From contig CAUYUJ010012536.1 in NCBI GenBank assembly GCA_963575745.1, forward strand, positions 322,761 through 386,760: DNA of 64,000 nt, written 5' to 3'. Position 1 is the stretch's first letter, and each line of letters opens with the position of its first letter. Below, one piece after another: positions 1 through 10,888 of this stretch. The notes below the pieces were generated by a model. It searched no databases. It worked only from the letters and a program-made list of their open reading frames with translations, and was not told where the DNA came from. Made by a program: the position numbers and the translations under genes. The stretch is from Prorocentrum cordatum. Its lineage: Eukaryota > Sar > Dinophyceae > Prorocentrales > Prorocentraceae.

Positions 1-320
1 GCCTTCGGGGAAGGCTCGGAGAACTTCGAGCCTTCAGAGAAGGCCTTCTCCTTCCCAATCCCTCCCTGGGCTCGCCGCCAACTGGTGGCAGGAAGCACCG
101 CGCGTGGGTCGAGAAGCTAATCATAAGGGAAAGGAATGGAGGAGGAGGAGGAGGAGGAGGAAGAGGAGGAGGAGGAGGAGGAGGAGGAGGAGAAAGAAGA
201 AGAGGAGAAGGAGGAGGAGGAGGAGGAGGAGAAGGAGGAGGAGGAGCGGCAGTACCTCAGACCGGGCTCCAGCAGCACCGACGGCCGACAGCCGGAGTCT
301 TAGACGGAAACGACAGTTAT
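1..320. repeat. GGA/AGA-rich microsatellite and flanks, no gene
   Basis: The first 110 bases hold short imperfect palindromes around the words CCTTC and GAAGG, resembling the arms of the family F foldback. An impure GGA tract follows at about 138-246 and ends GGAGGAGCGGCAGTACC. A similar end, GGAGGAGCGCCAGTACC, closes the GGA tract near 56050. Open frames here are runs of Arg or Leu encoded by the repeat and are not credible genes. Confidence 0.7.
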
Positions 321-720
321 GCGCGAGGCCGCCGGAGGACAGCGCGGGGCCGTCGGAGGACAGCGCGGGCGGGGGCGTGCGGCATGGAGCCGTCGAAGGC
401 GATGAGCTTACCGAACCTTTTGTCGAGGGCCTGGACGACGCGGCCCCAGGAGGGAATGCACTCATTCGGCGTGAAGCCGCACAAGGCGTCGGCGGAATCA
501 CCCAAGTTCGGCGTTTGACACCGCTGGCTCGGAGCGTGTAGAAGTGGACGAGGGGCGTGGTGCCACCGTCTGTTCAGCAAGATGCAGCTTTGGCATCTCG
601 GCAGTCGGCTGCAAAAGAATACCCCGTGGATCACGACGTTGTAGGGCAGCGGCCTTACAGATGATGATCTTCGCCACGTCCAGCGCCATCGGCTACACAG
701 CGCACCACGTCTCATTGCGC

Positions 721-1490
721 ACAGCGTCACCGTGCTCCTCCTCGGAACTGGATTCCCGAACGGTCTCAAGAATACTCAAACGAACAGCATGCAAACCGCG
801 AGGCCAGTCAAAACGAACCCGAAGACGGTCGTCACGACCCGCAGCACGTTCCAGTATCTCCCCCACCTCGCCAATCAGGTCCGTTGTCTTGATCAGCCCA
901 TGCACCCGAGCAAGCTGTCCAGGAAGAAGTGCTAGAGACGCGGCATTCCCAAGTTCGCAGCGAACGGCATCCCCAGGGGCATCAGCAGACTCAGGAGCCA
1001 GTGCATGGGCACGAAGATGATGTTGAACGCCATCATTCGAACCATCACCACGGGTGGGCCCTACGGGGCAATCTCGGTCATGAACATATGAGGTGGTCTC
1101 GCAGAACGGCTTCACGAGCAATCTGAGCAGGGCCTCCAGGAACGAGCACATGAGCGTACGCGCCTTCGCGGTTAGGTGCAGGGCAGGAATGACGATCAGC
1201 ATCCCCAGGGACTTGATCGCGGCAAGGCTTACGTCGGGCGTGTCCCCCTACAGGGGGATCTTCGACGAAAAATGAAAATACTGGACAATGCTCCCAAAAA
1301 TGATTGAAAGTATAAACAAAATGTTTTCAGACTATTGTTTTTGACTATGTTTGCATACTCCTCCTGCAGAGGGACAGGCCCGACTTAAGGCAAGGCACAC
1401 GTGAAGGGTCACGACGGGCAGGCCGCTCGGGTACCCAAACAGTGCGACGCCGACCCTCCGCACGAACGTGTTCACCAAGAGGCTCGTCAT
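721..1490 (-). pseudogene. decayed multi-pass membrane protein, interrupted by a family A element
   Basis: Family not recognised. Reading the minus strand from an ATG at 1490, the frame MTSLLVNTFVRRVGVALFGY runs to the family A element. If 1229-1388 plus one 8-bp duplication (168 nt, a multiple of 3) is removed, the same frame continues through the hydrophobic stretch AAIKSLGMLIVIPALHL and LEALLRLLVKPFCETTS. After a shift of one frame come more apolar runs, MAFNIIFVPMHWLLSLLMP and VLRVVTTVFGFVLTGLAVCM, but with in-frame TAG and TGA codons between them. This looks like a polytopic membrane protein gene that has decayed or carries further unseen introns. The competing frame at 693-1202 is open throughout, so the true path after about 1070 is uncertain. 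Visible: hydrophobic segments and frame continuity. Inferred: membrane location and pseudogene status. Confidence 0.4.
1229..1388 (+). mobile_element. family A short inverted-repeat element, copy A1, exact 8-bp TSD
   Basis: This 160-bp element starts TTACGTCGGGCGTGTCCC and ends in GGGACAGGCCCGACTTAA. The ends are inverted repeats of about 30 bp, each holding its own CCCCCTACAGGGGG-type hairpin. The flanks are an exact 8-bp target duplication, GGCAAGGC, at 1221-1228 and 1389-1396. The AT-rich interior has the family words CAATGCTCC and GACTATTGTTTTTGACTATG. It has no open frame, so it is non-autonomous. An 8-bp duplication is typical of hAT-type and some other cut-and-paste superfamilies. Confidence 0.9.
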
Positions 1491-1504
1491 CAATAGGGGG
1501 AAAT

Positions 1505-1582
1505 ACAAACCTACCTCGCTTTTGACCACCCTCGTGGTATGGCTTGGTTTTGCCTGGAAGCGAAAGCGGGGTAGGTAATTCA
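1505..1582. repeat. family D inverted-repeat element, short copy D1
   Basis: The left end ACCTACCTCGCTTTTGACC is the inverted counterpart of the right end GCGAAAGCGGGGTAGGT. The same ends plus about 65 bp of extra interior occur at 27531 and 44769, so D1 looks like an internally deleted copy. It adjoins the start of the membrane-protein frame at 1490. Confidence 0.75.
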
Positions 1583-1673
1583 CGCTCTGAATCAAGGGCT
1601 CCCAACTTCGCGCCTCGCGCCGCGCGAAGCGCGAAGTGCGAATAGCGTCGCGCTCTCGCGCCGCCTCCCAGGG

Positions 1674-1738
1674 GAGAGGAGGAGGAGGAGGAGGAGGAGG
1701 AGGAGGAGGAGGAGGAGGAGGAATCGGAGGAATCGGAG
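1674..1738. repeat. GGA microsatellite
   Basis: Nearly pure GGA trinucleotides end in two GGAATC variants. Together with the tract at 2356 it brackets the interval that holds the spliced-leader relic on the minus strand. Confidence 0.9.
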
Positions 1739-2337
1739 CCGAACCGCGAAGCGCGAAGCGCGAATAGCTTCGCGCCCTCGAGGGCGCCCTGAGCTCCTTC
1801 GCGGAGGGCTGCGCCGCTCGGCGGGGGGCACCCTCCCCGCGGCAGAGCATCCGTCGCTGTAGGCCCTCGGTGCCGTGCCGCGCTCGCCGGGCGAGCCGCA
1901 CCGCGGGCCCGGGCACGGGGATCGCCTGCGGTGGTCGGACGCCCAACGGATGGCTCTCGCGCGAGGGCCCAAATGCCTTGCCCCTGGCGTGGGACGCGAA
2001 GGGCTGCACGAACGAGAAGGGGAGGCTGGGCGAGGGCCGGCAAATCCGTGGCTGCCAAAACGGTCTTCCCGGAAAAGAAAAAACAGATTCCCGGAATCAA
2101 GCTCAGCGCACAAAATAGTAAACGGGCTGCTTCCCGGAAGAAAAACAAAACAAATTCCCGGAGCTCTGCTTTAGCAGCCACGGGTTTGCCAGCCTTCGCC
2201 CCGCTTCTGAGAGAAGAGGACGCCCAGAGAAGCGCGCAGCACCTGCAGGGGCTTAGCGGCCAGCAGCATCAGGCAGGGAGCGACATGTGCGAGGAGCGAA
2301 CATAGAGGGTAGCGCATCTGGTCTGGATCAAGCGTGG

Positions 2338-2359
2338 CTTGAGCCAAACTGGCTACGGA
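2338..2359 (-). other. relict dinoflagellate spliced leader, one mismatch
   Basis: On the minus strand the 22 nt read TCCGTAGCCAG followed by TTTGGCTCAAG. They match the conserved dinoflagellate leader except for G in place of T at position 11. The 5' side directly abuts a GGA/TCC tract. A genomic leader away from the SL RNA array normally marks a processed mRNA copied back into DNA. Downstream on the same strand there is a short frame beginning MRYPLCSLLAHVAPCLMLL (48 codons, about 2317-2171); the identity of the retroposed gene is not clear. Confidence 0.8.
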
Positions 2360-2431
2360 GGAGGAGGAGAAAGAGAAGGAGGAGGAGGAGGAGGAGGAAG
2401 AGGAGGAGGAGGAGGAGGGGGAGCTTGGGAG
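2356..2431. repeat. GGA-rich microsatellite abutting the leader relic
   Basis: Impure GGA/GAA/GGG repeats begin at the first bases of the minus-strand leader relic. Confidence 0.85.
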
Positions 2432-2704
2432 GTGCTGGGTGATCGGCCGAACCGGCTTCCCCCGCTCGCCGCCGAAACAGCCCGCCCGTCTTCCACACGT
2501 CGACGGCCTGCCTGCGTTCGCATGGTTACGACTCCCTTCCACAGCGGCGTCATCCCCCGGAGCCTGGGGCCCCGGAGTGGCCAGGGAGGGCTCTGCGGGA
2601 TGGGGCGGCACGACGGGGCCGCCCCCCCACCCCCACCCCCCCGCCCGCCACCTCGTTTGTTTGCACGCCCTCAAACTAACAGCGCGTTTCTTTACTGTCG
2701 GCAA

Positions 2705-2860
2705 TAATGGGCATTATAGGGGGGGGGACCGGCCAGGGGAGGGTATAATGTAACGCCTCCCCCCCGCAGTGCGCACGGCGGCAGTGCCCAGAGCGCACTG
2801 GGGGGGAGGGGCGTTACGTTGTAGGCGGGAGAGGGCGGGCCGGAGGCTATAATGCCCATT
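2705..2860. repeat. family N foldback element
   Basis: Perfect 14-bp terminal inverted repeats, AATGGGCATTATAG at 2705-2718 and its complement at 2847-2860, enclose second inverted arms, GTAACGCCTCCCCC at 2751 and GGGGGAGGGGCGTTAC near 2802-2817. The whole unit can fold into a long double hairpin. Related words GGGCATTATGGG and GCGTTACATTATGGG recur at about 12645 and 12960. There is no coding capacity. About 2870-3230 is unremarkable unique sequence. Confidence 0.75.
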
Positions 2861-3559
2861 TTGCCCGAAGCAATAAGGAAACACGCTCTAGTGGGGGGTC
2901 AGAATCAGAAATCTGGTTCTGCACATCTGGGGTTATATGTATATTGTCGTCGGCGAGCCACGTCTTCACATCAGCACACATAGCTTCTGAACATCACAGC
3001 GACTTGTGCAGAAGCAAAACCCACATTCTACACTTGAAGCAGACATGTTTAGAAGGGCAAAGCGGACTGTGCGCTGAATGTAAAAGTGGGACCAGCAAAC
3101 TGTAGATCTGCAGATCCGGGAATCTGTAGAAGCTTCTTCCTCTCCAGTGGTCGGTTTTCTCGACGGAAGCGATATGAGGGTCTAGCCGCTCGCCCCCCCC
3201 GCCCCCTTCACACGGCCTGACGGGGGGCGCGGCTCAGGCTACGGAGCGCCGAAGTTTGGGACCCTCCCACCGTTCGTCCTCCTCGGCCTCCTCCAGGAAC
3301 GAGGCTCGAAAAGCGAGCTGCGAAAATCATAAAAGCCTACAGGGGACTCTGGGGGCGGGGGCGGGCGCGACGCCAGCGCTTCCAGCCGGCCCGCTGCCCG
3401 GCAGGACCTGAGTCCCCGATACCCGATGCCTTGATTTTGTTCAGCACGGGCTTGCCGAAAGTCCCGGCCCATTCCCGGCCCATTCCCCAAGGCTTGCCGA
3501 AAGTCCGTGCTGCTCATACTAAGATGAGTCGTGCCTTGACGTTGCAGGGGACAAGTGGA

Positions 3560-3735
3560 CCAGGGACCGACAGTCTCGGAATTCCTGTAGGCCTACCGAG
3601 AACATGTTCGCATGATTAACAAATGGTCTAGCAAGACGGTCTCAGCCAGAACTGTTCCAAGAACAATCGCGCAAACCACAACACATTGTTTGAATTTTCT
3701 TTGATGGGCTTATAAGCGGACTCGCCACTGCTTGA
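3560..3735 (+). repeat. family E inverted-repeat element, copy E1
   Basis: Starts CAGGGACCGACAGTCTCGG and ends in the TCGCCACTGCTTG seen in all family E copies (11878, 34508, 39574). Ends are imperfect inverted repeats of about 40 bp: GCAGGGACCGACCGTCCCGG versus GCAGTGGCGAAGCGTCCCGG in the better copies. The interior carries several AGAACA/TGTTC words. It has no open frame. E1 is shorter than the other copies and its target duplication is not evident. Confidence 0.75.
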
Positions 3736-3946
3736 GCGAGGGCCTCTGGAGGCCACAGACTGCCTAGAACCCTCCTCCGCGGATCCCTTCTGGGCCCGTG
3801 GAGTGAGTGGACGAGCCGCCGAGTGGACAGCCGACTCGGCTCCATTCCCAGAGGGTCGAGGGAGTTGAGCCCGCTCGGCGGCAGGGTGTGTTGTGTCTCC
3901 GCGGCGCGGGCACGTCTGGGGCTGCCGGGCGCGCCGCGGCCTTGCA

Positions 3947-4100
3947 CGGCAGGACTGAACCCAAACGGTGTTGTTCGTTATCGTTTTGGTTTTCGTGTTT
4001 CCTTGTCTTGCCTTCGCTTCGCCCTGACTGCACAACAGAGCGAACAGCAAAACGGGCCACGAAATGACCAAAACACCTTTCAAGTCCAGCCCAGCCCTGA
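3947..4100 (+). repeat. family J repeat, copy J1
   Basis: About 150 bp shared with 49020-49165, including the words TCGTTTTGGTTTTCGTGTT and CAAAACGGGCCACGAA and ending CAAAACACCTTTCAAGTCCA. The ends are weak inverted repeats around AACGGTGTT. Two copies only, no coding frame. Confidence 0.65.
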
Positions 4101-4224
4101 GGCCCGGTGCTGCCCCCTCGCGGGTTGCCCGCCAGGTGCCCGCCCCCTCCCCCCCCCCCCGGCGGCGCACCACTGGCAGCGAGGCCGAAGCGCGGCTGGC
4201 GGGCAGCACCCCTGGGCGGGGGGA

Positions 4225-4965
4225 AGGGCAGGAGGAGGGAGGAGAGGAGAGAGGAGAGAGGAGAAGGAGGAGGAGGAGGAGGAGGAGGAGAAGGAGGAGG
4301 AGGAGGAGGAGGAGGAGAAAGAGGTTGAGAAGAAGGAGGAGGAGGAGGAGGAGGAGAGGAGGAGGAGGAGGAGGAGCAGAGGAGGAGGAGCAGGAGGATG
4401 CGGTATGATGAGGAGTATGAAGAGGAGGAGGAAGAGGAGGATGCGGGGATGATGAGGATTGTGAGGAGGAGAACAAAAAAGGAGGAGGAACAGGATGAGG
4501 AGGAGGAGGGGGAAAAGGAGGAGGAACATGAGGAGAGGAGAAGAGGAGGGAGAGAGAGAGAGAGGGAAGAAGAGAGAAGGATGAGGAGGAGGAGGAGGAG
4601 GAAGAGGAGGAGGAGGAGGAGGAGGAGGAGGAGGAGGAGGAGGAGGGAGGAGGGGAGGAGGGAGGGAGGAGGGGAGGAGGAGGGAGGGAGGGAGGAGGAG
4701 GAGGAGTAGGAGGAGGAGGAGGAGGAGGACGAGGAGGAGGAGGAGAAGGGGAGGAGGAGAAGGAGGAGGAGGAGAAGGAGGAGGAGGACCAATACGAGTA
4801 GGCGGAGGACGAGGACGGGAAGAGGGAGGAGGGAAGCGGGAGAGAGGGGGAGGAGGAGAAGGAGGAGGAGGAGAAGGAGGAGGAGGAGGAGGAGGAGGAG
4901 GAGGACAAGGAGGAGAAGGAGGAGGAGGAGGAGGAGGAGGAGGAGGAGGGAGGAGGGAGGATATT
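4225..4965. repeat. long compound GGA/GAG microsatellite
   Basis: About 740 bp of GGA, GAA, GAT and GGG triplets with local variants such as GGATGAGGAG. All long frames across it are low-complexity Glu, Arg, Gly, Ser or Pro runs and are not genes. Confidence 0.95.
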
Positions 4966-5689
4966 GTTCCTCTGCGAACCGTCAGGCAGGACCGAGGGGA
5001 GCGACAGTTCAGCCCACGATTGAAGACACGCACTGTGAGTGTCCTCCCTGCAACAAAACAACGTCCAACGGTATTCGCCAGACGTGGCAGACCCAGCTGC
5101 CCAAACGCCTACGAGGGCGTGGAGAAGCTCGCGAGCCCCCAATTCAAGAAAACAAGCGCGTCCAACGCTGAACGTCGGACCTGGCAGCTGGACAAGGAGC
5201 TGCCAACACTGCCCACAGGGCCAAGAATACAAAGACCACCGAAAACCAGAACAGGGCCTAGGGGGCAAGCCCAGGCCGAGTCATGCCCTCCTCGCCACAC
5301 GCTTGACACCACGGTCAGCGCGGCCAGCCGGAACACGAGGCAGCCTGGGCATGACCGTCCGTGGATACAACACCGCAGACGGCACGATAAGTGAGGGGCG
5401 AAACGTAAAAGTGAAGTCCTGCCTGGCACCGCCAGTGGAAGGGCGACCCCTAAAGAAAAAGTTGGCGCTGCGGGAGGCGGCCAGACAGGCCGCCAGCGCT
5501 CCTCGAGCACCGGCGTCAGCAGAAGACGCCCCCTTGACCTGGATGCAAGATGACATAGCAAGTACCCCAATCGCCTGGATCAAACCCTCGGGGCCGTGAG
5601 TCGGCAACGCAACTGTGGTGCCGGAGGGGTGGTCGCAGCATAGCCCAAGAAATTGACTCCTCGCCGTGAGGACGAGGCTACTCGCTCGT

Positions 5690-8600
5690 TCTCATGTCCA
5701 TAATGAAGGTGCAAAACTACCAGGATACGGGACAGCGCAGTCTCTACGCGCCTGGAAGCTTAAAGCCTCGACGTTCTTAGCCGAACTTGAAGCGGCGACG
5801 CGAGGTGCAAGCGCCACGCGTAATACGACAAAACAAACACAATGTCTTGTCGCGTCGCGCGACAGTGGTCCGGGCCAGCACGTGGCCCGTGGGCAAAACA
5901 CAAGAGAACCCCCCAGGTTTTACTAGGGACGCAACACCCGATCATGGGCAGGCTGTCCGAGTGGCACACAACTTCAGGCATCTCGAGCACCTAGCCTGGC
6001 CCTCGTCCAGACATTCCCAGCGGTGCCAGCCGCCCGACCGAAGGTGCTTTATGTCGGGCCCATCTGGGGCTTGCCAAACTTCTCGACGGGGAAAAAGCAC
6101 GCGACGCTCTGGCCAACGCGGTGGCCGCGACAAATAGCATGTCCATTCGCCCGCTAACTTCTCGATAGCGAGCTTCGGGGGCGCGGGGGTGGAAGAGGAC
6201 GGCTTGCTTAGCTACGGGATCGACCGCCTCATTGCCCATGCCGCTCCTCCTCTCGGGCCACGGGGGGGCGTCAGAACGTCCTGGGGCCTATGGGCAGGGG
6301 CGCGACAGACATTGCACTGGCGGCCCTTCTTTTCGCGCAGAGACGCCCCCCCGACGCCCGCCCGCACAATGGCGATTCCTGGATATATGGTTCGGGGAGA
6401 CGTAAGACCCGGGTACGGGAGACTCGGAAATCCCCGACGAGGTCGTCAAAAAAATGACGAGGCCGAGCCTGCATTTTGACGAGGCCTCCCGCTGCAGACA
6501 TCCCACGAAACTCCTCCTCGTCAAAATCCGAGGCGCGGTCGTCAAAAAACGATGGCGAACCCGAGTCCTGGCAAACCCGGGTCTTACGCTCCCCCGAATG
6601 GTGCGACAGCGCGGCACTGCACAGCTTAGTGACAGCGGCGCAGTCGGACAAGCGGTCTTCACTATACTCGACACACAGCGGAAGAAGAGCCGCGGCTGGC
6701 GCTCGGCGGCCTGCGGCGCCTGCTGCAACGCGCCCCGCGCAGCCCCATTGAGAGCGCGGGCCACAACGTTGCCTGCGGTATCTAAGAACACCCAGGCATA
6801 CACAGCCCCACTCAAATCCCGATGAACACGTCGCGAGCAGGACCCGCCCATGCAAAACGTCCAGACCCCGAAGGTCCAGAGAGCCCCGAGGAATTTCCCG
6901 GCCCCGGGGATCAAACAACACGGGGTCGGGGGAAGAACTCGGGGGCGGTGGGGCGGGGGGGGGGGGCAGAGTTGGCCCAGGGTGGCCCCGCGTGCCCCAG
7001 AAGCAGCGGCCCTCGCTCCCAATCGCCTCTTGCAAGCATTCTAGGCGGTCGGCTCACGCGTCACCCCGGGCCTCCTGCGCAGCTTCTGGGCGAGGGCAGC
7101 CCCGCGCGCAATGCCCGGCTCCATCAGGGGCTCCGCACGACGGACACCTGCGATTGCAATAATAGCCTGCAGTTCGTGCCCTGGCGAGTGCCCTCACGCC
7201 TCCGCAAAGCCGTCGCGGCCAAGTGCTTTTCTCGGGGACGCAGCTTTGGGGGGCCAGGACCCAAGGGCCGAACCAGCGGCTCCGCGCACACCCGCGCGCC
7301 ATCAAAGGACGGACAGAACTCCGCGATAACTAGTCCCACGATGTCTCTGAGCGCCTGACTGCGCGAGCTGGGCCACGAGCGCAGGGCGGCGGCAACCGAG
7401 GTGAACCACCCGCTCGCGGCCATCGACCCAAGTGAGAGCCAATGAGCTATGCCGGCCTGTCCGCTGCATTAATATGCTTGAAACGCTGCTCGCGTTCGCA
7501 AGGGGCATCGCGCGCGCGCCGTTTCTGCCCCGCCGCCGGGCCCGCCCCCGACGTCACCGCGCAGTCGGTCACCGCGACAGCCACGCCGCCGAGCAGCTTG
7601 CCGATCCTGCAAGCAAGAGGGAGGGGGCTCGCGAAGGTCGCAAGCTTGTCAGCGCGCAACTGCACGTGCAAGTGATCGCGGAACAAAGAGATGACCATTA
7701 CTGCTGCAGCTTGGGTCATCCTATCCAGCACCTCCTGTTCACCCCCCGCCTCCGCCGCGAGGGGGTGGCTCTTCGCGCGCGCGCGCTCAACGGGACAGGC
7801 CGACGCCCCCAAGCGAACTGATCGAAAGCCTCAACACTGCAACCCCGAATAAACAAATCATCAAAGATACCGCCCGCCGGGGGGCCCGACCGCGCGAAGA
7901 CAGGAGTGATCCCATACTGGGGCCCGAAACGCAAAAGCCTAGGACCCCTCCGAGAAATTGCGCATGGTTTCGACAGCCGCAGGTTTGAACCCGTGGGCAG
8001 GGGCACAAATTTCCATCGCTCTAAATCTGACTTCTGCACCGCCCCATTGCGCACCGCGCGAAATGCTGCCCACCTCCGCCCTGGCTGCCTGCGGCCGCGC
8101 AGCAGCCCCGGCGGCGCGCCCAGGTCCGAAGGCCCCAAAACGCATCGGAAAATCCGCATTGAAACGCAAGCTGGCAAGAGGAGAGGCCCACGCAGGCCCC
8201 GCCCGGCACGCAGCAGCATGGGCCTCAATCCCCCTTGGGTTTTTTTTCCAGAAGGGGGAACGACATCCAGCGAAGCTGCGTTGGGAACAAACCTAAACTC
8301 TCGACGACCTGATACAGAGCCCCCAAATTGTCAAGAACCTCGTCCGACACGAGCGAGAGCTGTTCGGGGTGGACACCGTCCTGAGATTGAGAGCTGAGGG
8401 GGGAATAGCTAGCGCTAGCACTGCGAGCCTCCTGGGCCGAAACGCTCGGCAAACGCGCGCGGCCGGGGGCCTCCACCGGCGCGGGGCCTCAATGGGGCAT
8501 GCCGAAAACGGGAAGCGCCTCGCCCTTGGCCCCGAGCAAAAACTGGGGGCCACTACACTACTGACCAGTGGAGGACTCGACCACTTTTGCATCAATTTCG

Positions 8601-9330
8601 CGAGCCCGCGCATCGCCCGAGCACCCCCTTCAGGTGCCCTCTCTGGCCATTCATCCCCAGAGTCCTGCTGGGCATTCCAGAAGCCTTTCTGGGCGTCAGC
8701 GCGGCCCCCCACCCCCAGGCTTCGCGGAATTCCTGCACGCCTCGCACCCAGTCCTCGAGCGAAGACGGTGGCCACATACGCGCGAGCGCTCTGGCCTGGG
8801 AAATCGCAACTTCGAGCGGTGCCGCCATGCGCTCGCCAGGGCACGGTTGGGTTACAATCCGCTGAACCTGCTGACAGGCGTCCTGCGCAAGAGTCTCGCC
8901 ACTGCTAGGATCCGTCATGCGGGGTTCAGGGCAGCGGCCAGGAACGCATAGCAACTCCAACCATCTCCCATCTCCAAAAAATGCTGCGACAACCAAGCCT
9001 ACCCTTGCTTGATCAACTCCGTACAAGCACTTCTCGAGGTAGAGAATATTCGGTCCCGCGTGGCTTTCGGCGGCTCCCCCTTCAACCCCGCCTTTAATCG
9101 GGACGCCAAAATCTGACTCAAGCACAAGCTCAAATCTGTTAGACAAAGTCTCCCACGCTTTGCTGAGCAGCTCCCAAGCGAAGCCCACGGGCTGGTCCAG
9201 AGCCGCCTGCGCAGCACATTCGGCGATGTCTCTCGCCGATGCCCAATCCTGCGGTTGCGGATGGGGCGCGGACGGCACCTCGACAGGGGCCGCTGGTGGC
9301 TTCGGTGAACAAGTCGGCACAATCGAACAG
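5690..9330 (-). pseudogene. decayed non-LTR retrotransposon ORF2, relative of the copy at 28 kb
   Basis: Pieces scattered over three minus-strand frames align in order with ORF2 of the element at 29191-33921. At 8225-8476, LGLFPTQLRWMSFPLLEK matches LGLFPAQLLWLLFPLLEK. Near 7870, FARSGPPAGGIFDDLF matches FARSGLPAGDVFNDAF. At 7447-7700 come the palm remainder and the motif-rich segment after the catalytic site. At about 7080-7160, CPSCGAPDGAGHCARGCP matches the CCHC knuckle. At about 6650-6850 the RNase H region reads MGGSCSRR, so the first catalytic Asp is lost. At 6170-6240, GNEAVDPVAKQAVLFHPRAP matches GNQMADLLAKDALSLHPRAP. C-terminal Cys-rich remnants lie at 5760-6130. The YVDD box is not recognisable. 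Many frameshifts and one nested element show an old, dead copy. Confidence 0.8.
6391..6599. repeat. family P inverted-repeat element P1, nested in the dead retrotransposon
   Basis: The left end TTCGGGGAGACGTAAGACCC and the right end, whose complement is TTCGGGGGAGCGTAAGACCC, form inverted repeats of about 25 bp. The interior has CGTCAAAAAAATGACGAGG and CCCGCTGCAGACATCCCACG. Relatives are at 44325 and 54335. It splits the RNase H remnant of the decayed element, so it inserted later. Confidence 0.75.
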
Positions 9331-9559
9331 CTCGCCCCTTAAGTTGCAACCGAACAGGGCGGCGGGGACGCCCAACGTGACATCGCAGCTCACGGTTTCA
9401 AACGCTCTCGGGAAAACAATACAACACATGAAAACATCGATCGCGCTCAAAGCGTGGGGGCGGACGCGCGCTGTGGAAGGGGGAAAAAACAAAAGGGATC
9501 TAACCCTCTGGGAAAAAAAAACGCCTTTTCCCATCAGAGCGGGACCCTGGTGCCAATCC

Positions 9560-9561
<2 letters not shown>

Positions 9562-9652
<91 letters not shown>
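9562..9652. repeat. CA microsatellite
   Basis: About 43 CA units, nearly pure. The apparent Thr-His or Cys-Val proteins across it are artefacts of the repeat. Confidence 0.97.
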
Positions 9653-10553
9653 CGCACGATATTCATGCTCTAACGTGCGGCCGATGGCCTTGAGATAGGA
9701 CAAATTAAGCTCGCACAGGCCATTGCCGCTCTTCAGCCAGGTATGCCAATAATGACAGTCATGGCTCGAGCAAGAACAATGACCTCACCCTTCCCAGGCC
9801 AACGTCGGCCCAGGTGGGTCCGCCACAAGACGGCCACAACCAATTTGGGCGGACATCTGGCACCCCAAACCGAATGAGGAGCCAGCATGTTCCATCCCAA
9901 CCTACGCACGGCGTCACATTTTTCCCCTACATGTCCCCGTGACGCCCACCCCTTGAACGAGGAAGATGGGCGCCGAGCTGACGGCGAGTCTGTCTCGCAA
10001 GGTGCCCCGGGAATTTCCGTTATAGGACTCGGCGACCTGGCCATTGCAGAGCATGCCTCGCATTCCACAACATTTAAGCAAAGTGGCCACAACAAGCTTG
10101 TTACCCCAAGCGTTGACGCTTGGAGAGCAACTCGTGAATCTTCTCATGGAAAGTCCTGTCGACGCGGTGCGCGGTCCAGGAAGGTTCCTGTACTGACCAC
10201 CGGAACCATCGCTGCCGCCGGAAGGTGCGAGGTCCTCTTTGCCGCCCCCGAACCATCGCTGCTGTACTGACCACCGGAACCGTCTCATAAGACCTACGTG
10301 ATCCTCGAGCCACGGACCATCCTGTGGCCAAAAACCCCACTCGGCCGAGGCAGGTCTCTCCTCGTCGCGCGGCCCTCCTCCCCCACCGTCCACGCCCGAG
10401 CTCCCCCGCCTCCGTCGAAGAAGCTGGGCGTGGTGAATAGACGCTGGGGGCAGCCCCCTGAAACTAGAGGCCCCCCAGAGGGGTCGGAGTAGATGGGGTA
10501 CCCTCCCCCAGGATGCATCAGAACATTCAACAAACACGAAGAACAGTGGTAGA
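9653..10553. other. non-coding stretch, no gene recognised
   Basis: Mixed unique sequence with no convincing protein. A 19-bp direct repeat, CTGTACTGACCACCGGAAC, occurs at about 10190 and 10262. A partial copy of the family Q end, GTCGGAGTAGATGGGGTA, lies at about 10484-10501, just upstream of the full element. Confidence 0.6.
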
Positions 10554-10801
10554 GGCCTCCTAGAGGGGGTCGGAGTAGATGGGGTCGGAGGATCTCGCCG
10601 CATGGCCGATACTTCGGCAATGCATCGCCCATGCATCGGCGATGCATCGGCCATGCGCTGGCGACGTCGGCGATGCATCGGCGACGTTGGCGTGAAGAAC
10701 ATCGGGGCCCGCATCGTGCCGCATCGCCGATGCATCGCCGATGCATCGGCGATGCGGCATGATCCTCCGACCCCATCTGCTCCGAACCCATCTAGGAGGC
10801 C
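10554..10801. repeat. family Q inverted-repeat element with palindromic core
   Basis: The terminal inverted repeats are about 41 bp, 10554-10594 and 10761-10801, both starting GGCCTCCTAGA and ending GATGGGGTCGGAGGATC towards the inside, with few mismatches. The flanks share TAGA, a possible 4-bp target duplication. The core is made of the self-complementary words GCATCGCCGATGC and GCATCGGCGATGC, and related palindromes recur at 58620-58710. Confidence 0.75.
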
Positions 10802-10888
10802 TAGAGACAGACGAGGGGAACAGCGCGAGGGAAACGACGCGAGGACAGGTCGTGCGCCTACGCGCGGGAGGCGGCGCTGACAGCGCCC

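Noticed and set aside
3228-3245. Possible third spliced-leader relic (GGCTCAGGCTACGGAGC)
   Set aside because: It has CCGTAGCC and TGAGCC words but lacks the central ATTTTGGCTCAAG, so the match is too short.
3628-5268. A 546-codon minus-strand frame rich in Ser, Pro and Leu
   Set aside because: It is the translation of the GGA/TCC microsatellite and its flanks; no domain, and equally long frames occur in other phases.
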